Part shown: positions 1-8,559 of the stretch, in pieces | Position numbering within the stretch: position 1 is the first letter of the stretch | Layout: the number at the start of each line of letters is the position of its first letter | Assembly: GCA_039820585.1 (NCBI GenBank) | Contig: JBCBPV010000039.1 | Span: 1-31,367 of the forward strand | Origin: JBCBGF01 sp039820585 | Lineage (GTDB): Bacteria > Pseudomonadota > Alphaproteobacteria > Rhodobacterales > Rhodobacteraceae | DNA: 31,367 bases | Direction of reading: 5' to 3' | Notes under the pieces: generated by a model | Database searches by the model: none | Seen by the model: the letters and a program-made list of their open reading frames with translations, nothing else | Told to the model about the DNA's origin: nothing | Made by a program: the position numbers and the translations under genes

Positions 1-1
1 A

Positions 2-436
2 TGCGAAGACCGGCTGGCGGAGGACAATTGCAGCAGGCTCATGCAGATGTTTTCATCCAGGATGGACATGACGTGGATGACCCCGGAACGAGAGGCTGCA
101 TACAAGACCGAGTGGGCCCGCCCGGGACGGCTACGGGGGATGCTGAACTGGTACCGCGCGTCACCCCTTGTCGTCGCGGATCCCGGCAAACCGGTCGAAA
201 TGCCCGACCTGCCGACCGAACGCCTGATGGTGAATTGCCCCCATCTGCTGATCTGGGGCGCGAAAGACACGGCCCTGCTGCCGGCCTCGACCGACGGGCT
301 CGAAACCTTTGCGCCCCGCCTGACCCGGGTGGTGCTCGATGACGCCGATCACTGGCTGGTTCACCAGCAGCCCGAGGCGATTGCAGACAAGATTGTGGCG
401 TGGATGAGGCAGGAAACGGACTTTCCCCAAAACTGA
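2..436 (+). CDS. alpha/beta hydrolase, C-terminal part (5' end outside window)
   Basis: The frame is open from base 2 of the window, so this is the 3' part of a longer gene; the internal ATGs near base 41 are not needed as starts. The visible 144 residues match the end of an alpha/beta hydrolase fold of the epoxide hydrolase/haloalkane dehalogenase type. The strand LLIWGAKDTALLP carries the usual acidic residue after a WG motif. DDADHWLVHQQP carries the catalytic histidine, followed by the last helix (EAIADKIVAWM). The nucleophile elbow and oxyanion region lie upstream of the window, so substrate class cannot be told. Nothing in the visible part looks damaged. The gene ends in TGA and is followed by about 190 bases without a convincing gene. 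Confidence 0.85.
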   Translation, partial: CEDRLAEDNCSRLMQMFSSRMDMTWMTPEREAAYKTEWARPGRLRGMLNWYRASPLVVADPGKPVEMPDLPTERLMVNCPHLLIWGAKDTALLPASTDGLETFAPRLTRVVLDDADHWLVHQQPEAIADKIVAWMRQETDFPQN

Positions 437-626
437 CCCAATGTGGGATTTCAAAGGCTTACGATCAATCGACCCTGCGTTTCTGCACCCTGGGGTTGAT
501 GTTTCGCCCATAGGTTACATGCCTGAAATCAAACGCTATTTCGACTTGGGCGCTGCTGCGCTATGGTCGCGATACCAGGCGGATGTGTCGTAGGCGTCTG
601 GCGGTTAATTGTAACGAGTAACTGGA

Positions 627-1256
627 ATGGTCATGTTGCGTTCACAGAAATACCTTTTTGTCCTCGCCGCCGCGCTTTCATTCGTGGCAACGCTGGGATC
701 AGCCGCCACATTTACCTATGACCTCCATGATCATCCCGGCGCATCAAAGACCGCCGAGCATGATTATGGCCTCCGCCTGGACGAATGGGGACAATTCTTT
801 TCATTTGGCAACGGCGCGTCGGCACAGCTGGTCTATGACGATGCGGCGGGTACGGCTGTCATTTCGGGCAGCGTTCGCGAAAGCCTTGGGCTGAGTGGCG
901 GATCAAAGACCTTCGGCGGTCTCTGGACGCTCAGCTATACCATGACAGGGCTGAGCGATCTGGGCGGGGGTTTCTTCAAGGATTTTGTCGGCGGTTCGGG
1001 CTCATTGACCGATGGGACAACGACGCGCGTGCTGGGGGCAGCCGCGAACCGGGCCGGCGAATACTTCATTTTCGATACGAACGGTCACCGGATTAGTGAC
1101 CCAAACGGGATCACCGGCCACGGCTGGGTTGGCAAGAACGGGGGGTATAACGACTTCTTGCTGACCGCGACAATCGCGCCAGTGCCGCTTCCGGCTGCCG
1201 CGTGGCTGCTGATTGGCGCTGTGGCAGGGCTTTTTGGCCTGCGTCGCCGCACCTGA
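627..1256 (+). CDS. VPLPA-CTERM sorting domain-containing exported protein
   Basis: A 209-residue protein with an N-terminal signal peptide (positively charged start, hydrophobic residues about 10-24, likely cleavage at GSA|A). It has a beta-rich, Gly/Ser/Thr-rich middle and a tripartite C-terminal tail: the signature PVPLPAAAW, a hydrophobic helix, then the basic stop LRRRT. This is the VPLPA-CTERM signal known from Rhodobacterales. Such proteins are thought to be recognised by the dedicated exosortase XrtD and processed at the envelope, often with exopolysaccharide export. No exosortase gene is in the window, so this is an orphan substrate. The passenger domain is not one I recognise. A second ATG two codons downstream (633) is an equally possible start because no strong ribosome site is visible. 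Confidence 0.88.
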   Translation: MVMLRSQKYLFVLAAALSFVATLGSAATFTYDLHDHPGASKTAEHDYGLRLDEWGQFFSFGNGASAQLVYDDAAGTAVISGSVRESLGLSGGSKTFGGLWTLSYTMTGLSDLGGGFFKDFVGGSGSLTDGTTTRVLGAAANRAGEYFIFDTNGHRISDPNGITGHGWVGKNGGYNDFLLTATIAPVPLPAAAWLLIGAVAGLFGLRRRT

Positions 1257-1280
1257 TCCCGGATGCAGTTTGCGAAATGG

Positions 1281-1313
1281 GGCCCGGCCAGCGATGGCCG
1301 GGCCTTCGTCTTT
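1281..1313 (+). terminator. intrinsic terminator after the VPLPA-CTERM gene
   Basis: A perfect 10-bp stem (GGCCCGGCCA at 1281-1290 pairing with 1295-1304) closes on a GCGA tetraloop (GNRA type). It is followed by TTCGTCTTT. It begins 24 bases after the stop codon and ends about 60 bases before moaA, so it separates the two transcription units. Confidence 0.85.
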
Positions 1314-1373
1314 CCTGCGACTTAGGTCCATACCCCCTTGCAGCATCGCCGCCCCATGCTTAGCAATTAAACT

Positions 1374-2381
1374 ATGAACACGCCCCTCATCGACCCGTTT
1401 CAGCGCGCGATCAAATACTTGCGTGTGTCGGTCACCGACCGCTGTGACTTCCGCTGTGTCTATTGCATGTCGGAAAACATGACGTTCCTTCCGAAAAAAG
1501 ACCTGCTGACGCTCGAAGAGCTGGACCGCATGTGTTCGACCTTTGTCCGCCTCGGCGTCGAAAAACTGCGGATCACCGGGGGTGAGCCACTGGTGCGGCG
1601 CAACATCCTGAGCTTTTTCAACGCAATGGGCCGCCATCTGGACAACGGCGCGCTCAAGGAACTCACGCTGACAACGAATGGCTCACAGCTCGAACGCTTT
1701 GCCACCGAATTGCATGGCGCGGGCGTGCGCCGGGTGAATGTCTCGCTCGACACGCTTGACGAAGAAAAATTTGCGCAGATTACCAGGTGGGGCCGCTTGC
1801 CCCAGGTCATGAAGGGGATCGATGCGGCGCAGGCCGCCGGACTTCGGATCAAGATTAACGCCGTGGCGCTCAAGGGCTTCAATGAAGATGAACTGCCCCG
1901 CATCAGCGAATGGTGTGCTGAACGCGGTATGGATCTGACCTGGATCGAAGTCATGCCGATGGGCGATATCGGGAACGAGGACAGATTGGGGCAGTACTGG
2001 TCCCTCAAGGACGTCCGCAAAAAGTACGAAGAACACTATACCATCACCGATCTGACCGAGCGCACGGGCGGCCCGGCCCGCTATGTTCGACTGGAGGAAA
2101 CCGGCCAGAAGATCGGCTTCATCACGCCCCTCAGCCATAATTTCTGCGAAAGCTGCAACCGGGTTCGAATCACCTGCACCGGCGAGATCTATATGTGCCT
2201 CGGGCAGGAGGATATGGCCGACCTGCGTGCGCCGCTGCGCGCCCATCCCGACGACGACGCACCCCTCGAAGACGCAATCCGCGCGGCCATTGCGCTCAAG
2301 CCCAAGGGCCATGATTTCGACTATTCGCGTCAAGCGCTCGACGGCCAGATGCCCCGCCATATGAGCCACACGGGCGGCTGA
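1374..2381 (+). CDS. moaA: GTP 3',8-cyclase MoaA (molybdenum cofactor step 1)
   Basis: A radical SAM enzyme that with MoaC converts GTP to cyclic pyranopterin monophosphate in molybdopterin synthesis. At 335 residues it has family length. The SAM-binding [4Fe-4S] motif is C24-x3-C28-x2-C31 within VSVTDRCDFRCVYC. ITGGEPL follows, and the second cluster that binds GTP is C258-x2-C261-x13-C275. The protein ends in the double glycine typical of MoaA, so it is complete. The stop codon shares one base with the waaA start (TGATG), suggesting translational coupling to LPS genes; no other moa/moe gene is in view. The Shine-Dalgarno sequence before the ATG is weak. Confidence 0.97.
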   Translation: MNTPLIDPFQRAIKYLRVSVTDRCDFRCVYCMSENMTFLPKKDLLTLEELDRMCSTFVRLGVEKLRITGGEPLVRRNILSFFNAMGRHLDNGALKELTLTTNGSQLERFATELHGAGVRRVNVSLDTLDEEKFAQITRWGRLPQVMKGIDAAQAAGLRIKINAVALKGFNEDELPRISEWCAERGMDLTWIEVMPMGDIGNEDRLGQYWSLKDVRKKYEEHYTITDLTERTGGPARYVRLEETGQKIGFITPLSHNFCESCNRVRITCTGEIYMCLGQEDMADLRAPLRAHPDDDAPLEDAIRAAIALKPKGHDFDYSRQALDGQMPRHMSHTGG

Positions 2382-3655
2382 TGACCCCCCCGGCGCCCGG
2401 CGGGCTCTACCGCGCCTATGCCACGCTGACCGCGCTGGCCGCTCCGGCCCTCCGCCTGTTCGTCACCCGGAAATTGCGCGCCGCGGGCGTTGAGGCGGGC
2501 CGCATCGCCGAACGGTTTGGCCAGCCGACTGAGGCGCGGCCGACAGGCCCCCTGATCTGGTTCCACGCCGTCAGCGTCGGCGAATCCATGTCGATTCTTG
2601 GCCTGATCCGCGACCTGGGCGACCGCCACCCGGGCGCTCATTTCCTGATCACATCCGTCTCCGCCACCTCTGCCCGGCTCATCGCGGATCGCCGCCCTGC
2701 GCGGACCGCGCATCAGTTCGCCCCCCTCGACACACCCGGCGCTGTCGCCGCCTTCCTCGCCCACTGGCAGCCCACGCTGGCCGTCTTCGTCGAAAGCGAG
2801 CTCTGGCCCCGCCTCATCATCGAGACCCACGCAAAAGGCATCCCGCTCGCCCTGATCAATGCGCGCCTGTCGGAGCGGTCCCACCGCCGCTGGGCCAAGA
2901 TGGGCGCGAGCGCCAAGATGCTCCTCACCCGCTTTGCCACTCTCATCGCACAGACCCAACCCACCGCCGACGCGCTCATCGCCCTCGGCGCCGACCCCGC
3001 CCGCATCAGCGTCAGTGGCGACCTTAAAGCCGCCTCTGACCATCTGCCCGTCGATGCGGCGGATCTGGCCCGGCTCAAGGCGCTGATCGGCGACCGACCC
3101 ACCTGGATCGCCGCCTCCACCCATCCCGGCGAAGAGGAAATCGTGGCCGAGGCTCACACGACCGACGCACTCCTGATCCTTGCCCCTCGCCACCCCGAGC
3201 GCGGTGACGCCATCGCCGACCTGCTCCGCGCCCAAGGCCGCCGCATCGCCCAGCGCAGCAAAGGCGAAGACCCAGGCCCCGAAACCCAGATCTACCTCGC
3301 CGACACCCTCGGCGAATTGGGCCTTTGGTTCGCCCTGTCGCCCATCGTCTTCCTCGGCGGCTCGCTCACTCCCGTGGGCGGCCACAACCCGTTTGAACCC
3401 GCGCAATTCGGATGCGCCGTCCTGCACGGCCCCCATGTTGCCAATGCGGCCCAGACCTACGAAACCCTCACTGCCAAGGGCGCCGCCCGCGAAGTGAAAA
3501 GCGCCAAACAGCTCACAGCCGCGCTAGCCGCCCTCCGCGATCCCACCGAACTGGAAGCCATGCGCACCGCGGCCCAGGCCTTCAGCCGGGAGCGCCTCGA
3601 TATCCGGAAAGATGTGGCTGACAGGCTGGACCTCCTGCTCAACGAGCCAGCTTAA
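2381..3655 (+). CDS. waaA: 3-deoxy-D-manno-octulosonic acid (Kdo) transferase
   Basis: A 424-residue GT30 enzyme that transfers Kdo from CMP-Kdo onto the lipid A precursor at the inner face of the cytoplasmic membrane. A hydrophobic N-terminal anchor (about residues 10-28) is followed by WFHAVSVGES, with the catalytic base probably E68. ESELWP lies at about 138-143, and the C-terminal Rossmann half carries GGSLTPVGGHNPFEPA at 326-341. All family hallmarks are intact. The start overlaps the moaA stop by one base and the stop overlaps the next start (TAATG), so moaA, waaA and lpcC are very likely one transcript. In many relatives lpxK sits beside waaA; here that place is taken by a core glycosyltransferase. 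Confidence 0.95.
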   Translation: MTPPAPGGLYRAYATLTALAAPALRLFVTRKLRAAGVEAGRIAERFGQPTEARPTGPLIWFHAVSVGESMSILGLIRDLGDRHPGAHFLITSVSATSARLIADRRPARTAHQFAPLDTPGAVAAFLAHWQPTLAVFVESELWPRLIIETHAKGIPLALINARLSERSHRRWAKMGASAKMLLTRFATLIAQTQPTADALIALGADPARISVSGDLKAASDHLPVDAADLARLKALIGDRPTWIAASTHPGEEEIVAEAHTTDALLILAPRHPERGDAIADLLRAQGRRIAQRSKGEDPGPETQIYLADTLGELGLWFALSPIVFLGGSLTPVGGHNPFEPAQFGCAVLHGPHVANAAQTYETLTAKGAAREVKSAKQLTAALAALRDPTELEAMRTAAQAFSRERLDIRKDVADRLDLLLNEPA

Positions 3656-4698
3656 TGCCAGAGCTCTACGTCACCAATTTCAACCGCAATTTCACCGGCG
3701 TCTCCGCCACCGCCGCCGGTGTCGCCCGGCAACAGGCGCTCACCCACGACCTCGCCCTCGTCGGCCAACCGCTGCCCGGCTGCCCCGACCCGATCCCGTG
3801 GTCAGCGGCCCTTCGCCTCTCGCGCACCGCACCGGGAAACCGCCCCTTCGCCATCTGGCACGTCCGCCGCAACCCCGAGATGCGCACTGCGCTCTGGGCC
3901 CGCGACGTGTTGCGCCTGCCCGTGAAGATCGTCTTCACCTCCGCCGCGATCCGTCGCCACTCAGCACTCCCCCGCTGGCTGATCTCACGCATGGACGCGG
4001 TCATCGCCACCTCGGAAGAAGCCGCCAGCTTTGTTCCCAACGTCCACGCGATCGTCCCTCACGGCGTCGATACCGACCGGTTCCACCCCCCCGAAGACCG
4101 CGCCAGCGCCTGGGTCGCCACCGGCCACCCCGGAACGCGCGGAATCGCAACGGTCGGACGGATCCGACCCGAAAAAGGCACGGACATCTTCGTCGACACG
4201 ATGCTGGCGCTCTTGCCCGAGATGCCTGACACAACCGCCCTCGTGATCGGCCGCGCCGCCCGCGAACACGCCAGTTTCGAGGCCGACCTAAAGGCCCGCA
4301 TCGCGACCGCCGGGCTATCAGACCGCATTCTGTTTCCTGGCGAGATCGGCCCCGACGCCATGCCCGGCCTGATCCGCGCAGTGTCGCTTCTGGTCAACCT
4401 GCCCCGCTACGAGGGCTACGGCATGGCCCCGTTAGAGGCGATGGCGTCCGGCGTGCCCTTCGTGGCCAGCGATACCGGCTATTTCCAGGCCTTTTCGGCG
4501 CAGGGCGCCACGGGGAAAGTCGTGCCCCGCGACGACCCGGTGACCGCGGCAGAGGCCTGTCGGCGGCTGTTGTGCGATAGCGAGGGCCATGCGGCAGCGT
4601 CCGAACGCGGGCGCGAATTGGCGGTGGCCGAATACGGGACGGCGCGGGAAGCGGCCGCAGTGAATACGGTGTATGAAGAGGTTTGGGCAGGGGGCTAG
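3655..4698 (+). CDS. lpcC: GT4 glycosyltransferase, probable LPS core mannosyltransferase (LpcC type)
   Basis: A 347-residue GT-B fold enzyme of family GT4. The N-terminal TNFNRNFTGVSATA resembles the start of the Rhizobium LpcC group, which adds mannose from GDP-mannose to inner-core Kdo. The C-terminal half shows HGVDTDRF, GRIRPEKGTD and the nucleotide-sugar site YEGYGMAPLEAMASG, with E253-x7-E261. The one-base overlap with waaA supports a step directly after Kdo transfer. The sugar assignment is inferred from family resemblance and context; a different hexose is possible. It is followed by a bidirectional repeat hairpin and the convergent pntB gene. Confidence 0.82.
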   Translation: MPELYVTNFNRNFTGVSATAAGVARQQALTHDLALVGQPLPGCPDPIPWSAALRLSRTAPGNRPFAIWHVRRNPEMRTALWARDVLRLPVKIVFTSAAIRRHSALPRWLISRMDAVIATSEEAASFVPNVHAIVPHGVDTDRFHPPEDRASAWVATGHPGTRGIATVGRIRPEKGTDIFVDTMLALLPEMPDTTALVIGRAAREHASFEADLKARIATAGLSDRILFPGEIGPDAMPGLIRAVSLLVNLPRYEGYGMAPLEAMASGVPFVASDTGYFQAFSAQGATGKVVPRDDPVTAAEACRRLLCDSEGHAAASERGRELAVAEYGTAREAAAVNTVYEEVWAGG

Positions 4699-4701
4699 CC
4701 G

Positions 4702-4793
4702 CCTCACCCTTACCCTCCGAAGCTGAAAGATAGGCCACCGCACTCTCGGGACGGGTCCCCTCTCCCCTCGGGGGAGAGGGTTAGGGTGAGGGG
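4702..4793. repeat. intergenic hairpin repeat, family A copy 1 (CTCACCCTAACCCTCTC type)
   Basis: Nearly the whole gap between the convergent lpcC and pntB stops is one foldable element. The outer arms 4702-4717 and 4776-4791 are inverted with a single mismatch. An inner stem, 4758-4767 with 4771-4780, is perfect over 10 bp around a 3-base loop; it shares bases with the outer arm, so the two folds compete. The position suits a bidirectional terminator, although no U-run follows. Related copies occur at about 10455, 17683 and 18874. Confidence 0.75.
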
Positions 4794-4797
4794 GCCG

Positions 4798-6321
4798 CTA
4801 CCCCTCAATCTTCGGCAGCAGACTGTCCAACGACGCCTTCGCATCACCATAGAACATCCGCGTGTTCTCTTTATAGAACAGCGGGTTCTCGATCCCCGAA
4901 TACCCGGTCCCCTGCCCGCGCTTGGACACAAACACCTGCTTGGCCTTCCAGCACTCCAGCACCGGCATCCCCGCAATGGGAGAGTTCGGATCGTCCTGCG
5001 CCGCGGGGTTTACGATGTCATTGGACCCAATGACAATCGCCACATCCGTGTCCGGGAAGTCATCATTGATCTCATCCATTTCCAGCACGATGTCGTAAGG
5101 CACCTTCGCCTCGGCCAGAAGCACATTCATATGCCCCGGCAACCGCCCGGCCACCGGGTGAATCGCAAAGCGCACGGACTTGCCCTGTGCCCGCAGCTTG
5201 CGGGTCAGCTCGCTCACCGCCTGCTGCGCCTGCGCCACGGCTATGCCATAGCCCGGGATGATGACAATCGAATCCGCCTCGTTCAACGCGACAGCCACGC
5301 CATCGGCGTCAATCGCTACCTGTTCGCCTTCCACGGCCATCTGCTCGCCCGCGGCGCCGCCAAAGCCACCCAGAATCACGCTGACAAAGGACCGGTTCAT
5401 CGCCTTGCACATGATGTAGGACAGGATCGCACCGGAAGAGCCGACAAGCGCCCCCACCACGATCAGCAGATCATTGCCAAGCGAGAAGCCAATCGCCGCC
5501 GCCGCCCAGCCCGAATAGCTGTTCAACATCGACACGACGACCGGCATATCCGCCCCGCCGATGCCCATGATCAGGTGATAGCCGATGAACAGCGCTGCAA
5601 TCGTCAACAGAACCAGCGTCCAGCTGCCTGCCCCGCTGAGATACATGATCAACAAAAGCACCGACAACGCCGCCGCCGCCGCGTTGAGAAGATGCCCACC
5701 CGGCAATTGCTTGGCCGAGGTGTCGATCTTGAACGGCAGCAAGCTCGAATTGCCCGACAGCTTGCCATAGGCCACGACCGAGCCAGTGAACGTCACAGCC
5801 CCTATCCAGATGCCCAGCACAAGTTCAACCCGAAGTATCCCGATCTCGACAGGCGTCTTTTTGGCGACGAGCTCACCGAAGGACGACAGGTTGTCCAGCA
5901 CCGTGCTGCCCGCCGCTTGCGCGCAGGCGAGATAGCTGAGCCCCTCAGCGCAGCGGGATCCGACCTCGGAAATCAACGTGTTTTGGACGATATTGATCAT
6001 GATATCGGCGTTGAAGCCCACGAACACCGCCGCAAGACCCACAAGCGAGTGCATGATCGCCACCAGTTCGGGCATCTGCGTCATCTCGACCTTGGTGGCC
6101 AGTTGATAGCCCACGACCGCGCCAATCGCGATCAGGACCAGCGACAGGGCCCAAAGCCCCTGCCCCGGTCCGATCAAGGTCGCGACCACCGCAATGAACA
6201 TGCCCGCGATGCCGTACCAGACCGCGCGCTTGGCGCTTTCCTGACCGGACAAGCCGCCCAGAGACAGAATGAACAGAACCGCCGCGACGACGTAAGCTGC
6301 TGTGGTAAATCCGAATTCCAT
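4798..6321 (-). CDS. pntB: NAD(P) transhydrogenase beta subunit (proton-translocating)
   Basis: A 507-residue membrane subunit that with PntA couples hydride transfer from NADH to NADP+ to inward proton flow. The first ~300 residues form the transmembrane domain, including MPELVAIMHS with H91, the residue at the same number as the E. coli proton-channel histidine. The C-terminal NADP(H)-binding domain has IIPGYGIAVAQAQ, HPVAGRLPGHMNVLLAEA and VIGSNDIVNPAA. Compared with E. coli PntB (462 residues) there is an extra segment of roughly 40 residues between about 105 and 160, containing C124 and C133. The gene follows pntA after 15 bases, with GGGCGGG as a likely ribosome site. Confidence 0.97.
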   Translation of the reverse strand: MEFGFTTAAYVVAAVLFILSLGGLSGQESAKRAVWYGIAGMFIAVVATLIGPGQGLWALSLVLIAIGAVVGYQLATKVEMTQMPELVAIMHSLVGLAAVFVGFNADIMINIVQNTLISEVGSRCAEGLSYLACAQAAGSTVLDNLSSFGELVAKKTPVEIGILRVELVLGIWIGAVTFTGSVVAYGKLSGNSSLLPFKIDTSAKQLPGGHLLNAAAAALSVLLLIMYLSGAGSWTLVLLTIAALFIGYHLIMGIGGADMPVVVSMLNSYSGWAAAAIGFSLGNDLLIVVGALVGSSGAILSYIMCKAMNRSFVSVILGGFGGAAGEQMAVEGEQVAIDADGVAVALNEADSIVIIPGYGIAVAQAQQAVSELTRKLRAQGKSVRFAIHPVAGRLPGHMNVLLAEAKVPYDIVLEMDEINDDFPDTDVAIVIGSNDIVNPAAQDDPNSPIAGMPVLECWKAKQVFVSKRGQGTGYSGIENPLFYKENTRMFYGDAKASLDSLLPKIEG

Positions 6322-6336
6322 TGTACCCGCCCTCGC

Positions 6337-7911
6337 TTACGACTTTTGGAACATGGCGAGCATGCGCCGTGTCACGAGGAAACCCCCGAAGATGTTGACC
6401 GCCGCCATCAGGATGCCAGCCGCAGCCAATATGGTGATGAGGATCGAGGCCGAGCCCACCTGCATCAGCGCGCCCAGGATGATGATCGATGAGATCGCGT
6501 TCGTCACCGCCATGAGCGGCGTGTGCAGGCTGTGGCTGACGCCCCAAATCACCTGGAAACCCACGAAGACCGACAGAACGAAAACGATGAAGTGCTGCAT
6601 GAAGCTGGCCGGCGCAATCAGGCCCACGGCCAGGATCAGCGCACCGCCCACGGCCAGCAGGCCCACCTGCATCATGGTCTGCTTGCGGAACGCCGCCGCC
6701 TCTGCCGCGCGCTTTTCCTCTGCCGTCAGTTCCTTGGGCGGCTCTTTTTTCGGTTGCGCCGCGATCGCCTGCACCTTGGGCGGTGGAGGTGGGAAGGTGA
6801 TTTCCCCGGCATAGGTCGCCGTCGCCCCCCGGATCACGTCGTCTTCCATGTTGTGATTGACCACACCGTCCTTTTCGGGCGTGAGGTCGGTCATCATGTG
6901 GCGGATGTTCGTGGAATAAAGCGTCGACGACTGCGCGGCCATCCGGCTTGGGAAATCGGTATAGCCCACGATGGTCACGCCGTTATCGGTGACGATCTTC
7001 TCTTCGGGAACCGTCAACTCGCAGTTGCCGCCACGCTCGGCAGCAAGGTCCACGATCACCGAGCCCGGCTTCATCAACTCGACCATGTCCTTGGTCCAGA
7101 GCACAGGCGCATCGCGCCCGGGGATCAAAGCGGTGGTGATGACAATGTCGATCTCGGGCGCAAGCTCGCGGAATTTCTCCAACTGCTTTTCCCGGAACTC
7201 AGGGCTGGAGGGCGCCGCATAGCCACCCGTCGCCGCGCCATCCTGGGCGGCTTCTTCGAACTCCAGGAACACAAACTCCGCGCCCATGGACTCAATCTGT
7301 TCGGCCACTTCGGGCCGCACGTCGAACGCATAGGTGATCGCGCCCAGCGAGGTCGCCGTCCCGATCGCGGCAAGCCCCGCCACACCGGCGCCAACCACCA
7401 ACACTTTGGCAGGCGGCACCTTACCGGCCGCAGTCACCTGCCCTGTAAAGAACCGACCAAAGTTGTTTCCTGCTTCAATAACAGCGCGGTAGCCCGCAAT
7501 ATTTGCCATGGATGACAGCGCATCCATCTTCTGCGCGCGACTGATCCGCGGCACCATATCCATCGCGATGACATTGGCGCCCTTGGATTTGGCCAACTCC
7601 ATCAGGGCTTCATTTTGCCCGGGATAAAAGAACGAGATCAACGTCTGGCCGTCGCGCAACCGCTGCGCCTCATCCTCGCTGGGGGGGCGCACCTTGGCCA
7701 CGATATCGGCGGCGGCCCACAGCGCATCGGCACCTTCCACAACTTCAACGCCCGCATCGCGGTAGGCCTGATCGGAAAAGCCCGCGGCCATCCCGGCCCC
7801 AGCCTCGATTACGCAGTCATATCCCAGCTTTTGCAGCTGTCCCGCGCTGTCGGGGGTCATCGCGACACGCGCCTCGCCCTCGAAGATTTCCTTCGGTGCA
7901 CCGATCTTCAC
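6337..7911 (-). CDS. pntA: NAD(P) transhydrogenase alpha subunit (fused alpha1-alpha2)
   Basis: The NAD(H)-binding partner of PntB. Counting from a GTG at 7920, residues 1-380 form the soluble domain, with RISRAQKMDALSSMANIAG and the nucleotide fold VLVVGAGVAGLAA at 173-185. A Pro/Glu/Ala-rich linker covers about 376-415 and four transmembrane helices lie at roughly 418-513. The alpha1 and alpha2 parts are therefore one polypeptide, as in E. coli. I prefer the GTG at 7911 (protein starting MKIGAPKEIFEGE) because GGGGGA at 7921-7926 is then 9 bases away, whereas it abuts the GTG at 7920. Both candidate starts are GTG. Confidence 0.96.
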   Translation of the reverse strand: MKIGAPKEIFEGEARVAMTPDSAGQLQKLGYDCVIEAGAGMAAGFSDQAYRDAGVEVVEGADALWAAADIVAKVRPPSEDEAQRLRDGQTLISFFYPGQNEALMELAKSKGANVIAMDMVPRISRAQKMDALSSMANIAGYRAVIEAGNNFGRFFTGQVTAAGKVPPAKVLVVGAGVAGLAAIGTATSLGAITYAFDVRPEVAEQIESMGAEFVFLEFEEAAQDGAATGGYAAPSSPEFREKQLEKFRELAPEIDIVITTALIPGRDAPVLWTKDMVELMKPGSVIVDLAAERGGNCELTVPEEKIVTDNGVTIVGYTDFPSRMAAQSSTLYSTNIRHMMTDLTPEKDGVVNHNMEDDVIRGATATYAGEITFPPPPPKVQAIAAQPKKEPPKELTAEEKRAAEAAAFRKQTMMQVGLLAVGGALILAVGLIAPASFMQHFIVFVLSVFVGFQVIWGVSHSLHTPLMAVTNAISSIIILGALMQVGSASILITILAAAGILMAAVNIFGGFLVTRRMLAMFQKS

Positions 7912-7974
7912 GTCTGTCACTCCCCCGGTCGGTCTGTTTGTTGTGCCTGACTATGGGTCGCTGCAGGCCGATGT

Positions 7975-8003
7975 CTAATATCGGGCGCAAGATTGTTGCA
8001 CAA
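7975..8003 (-). promoter_or_regulatory. candidate sigma-70-type promoter for pntAB
   Basis: Read on the minus strand, TTGTGC (7998-8003) and TATTAG (7975-7980) are separated by exactly 17 bases. They lie about 55-65 bases upstream of the pntA start in a region without genes. Matches to consensus are partial (4 of 6 in each box), so this is a candidate only. Confidence 0.4.
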
Positions 8004-8030
8004 GGCGCTGTAACACCTCGCGCCCACAGG

Positions 8031-8480
8031 TCACACCCAACGGCGGACCTTCTGCTCATACCGCGCGAACTCGTGCCGGAACTTACGGCGCAGCCGGTTT
8101 TCTTCGGCGATGATAAAGCGGCGCTCGATCAGCCAGACAAAGATCGGCACCAGCGGCAGCGCCAGAACTGCGTCCCACCGCAGGATCAGCCCCGCCAGGA
8201 TCAGCGCGTCGCCCAGGTAGATCGGATTGCGCGAGCGCGAGAAGATGCCAGAGGTGATCAGCGCGCTCGCCTCTTGATGCGGGATCACGGTGGTTTTGTG
8301 TTTGCGGAACTCGGCAAAGGAAAGGAGCATGAGAAGAACACCACCACCCACGATCAGCCCACCCACCAGATCGGCCCAGGCACCACCAAACGTCAGACCT
8401 TGAGGAAAGCGGTCGGCCTGCACCCAGGCCAAGGCGCAGAATACGGCCAGCCAGACAGGCGGGATGTCGATCATCTTCAT
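8031..8480 (-). CDS. isoprenylcysteine/phospholipid methyltransferase-family membrane protein
   Basis: A 149-residue integral membrane protein starting MKMIDIPPVW. Its C-terminal half carries the SAM-binding signature of the ICMT/PEMT-like family: GIFSRSRNPIYLG, a hydrophobic helix, then EENRLRRKFRHEFARYEQKVRRW. Bacterial members methylate small or lipid substrates, but most are uncharacterised, so the acceptor is unknown. Three or four hydrophobic segments are visible (about 7-19, 33-60, 90-125). The start at 8480 avoids a non-hydrophobic N-terminal extension. It is divergent from kynureninase with an 79-base gap and shares direction with pntAB without overlap. Confidence 0.85.
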   Translation of the reverse strand: MKMIDIPPVWLAVFCALAWVQADRFPQGLTFGGAWADLVGGLIVGGGVLLMLLSFAEFRKHKTTVIPHQEASALITSGIFSRSRNPIYLGDALILAGLILRWDAVLALPLVPIFVWLIERRFIIAEENRLRRKFRHEFARYEQKVRRWV

Positions 8481-8559
8481 AGGGCGGGTGTATGCGGGCT
8501 TGCGGGCTTGGGGAAGCGGGCAGCTTGCCACGGTGCGCCTTGCCCGCTACCCCGCTGAG

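Noticed and set aside
441..593. 50-codon open frame (starts MWDFKGLRSIDPAF) after the hydrolase gene
   Set aside because: No ribosome site, codon use with many A/T-ending codons unlike the neighbours, and no recognisable motif. It may be a remnant but cannot be supported as a gene.
2330..3436. 368-codon open frame on the minus strand opposite waaA
   Set aside because: Shadow frame of waaA; Gly/Ala/Asp-rich composition without domain signals.
4786..6492. 568-codon open frame on the plus strand opposite pntB/pntA
   Set aside because: Antisense to two clear genes; its translation is His/Arg/Gln-rich low complexity as expected from the complement of GC-rich codons.
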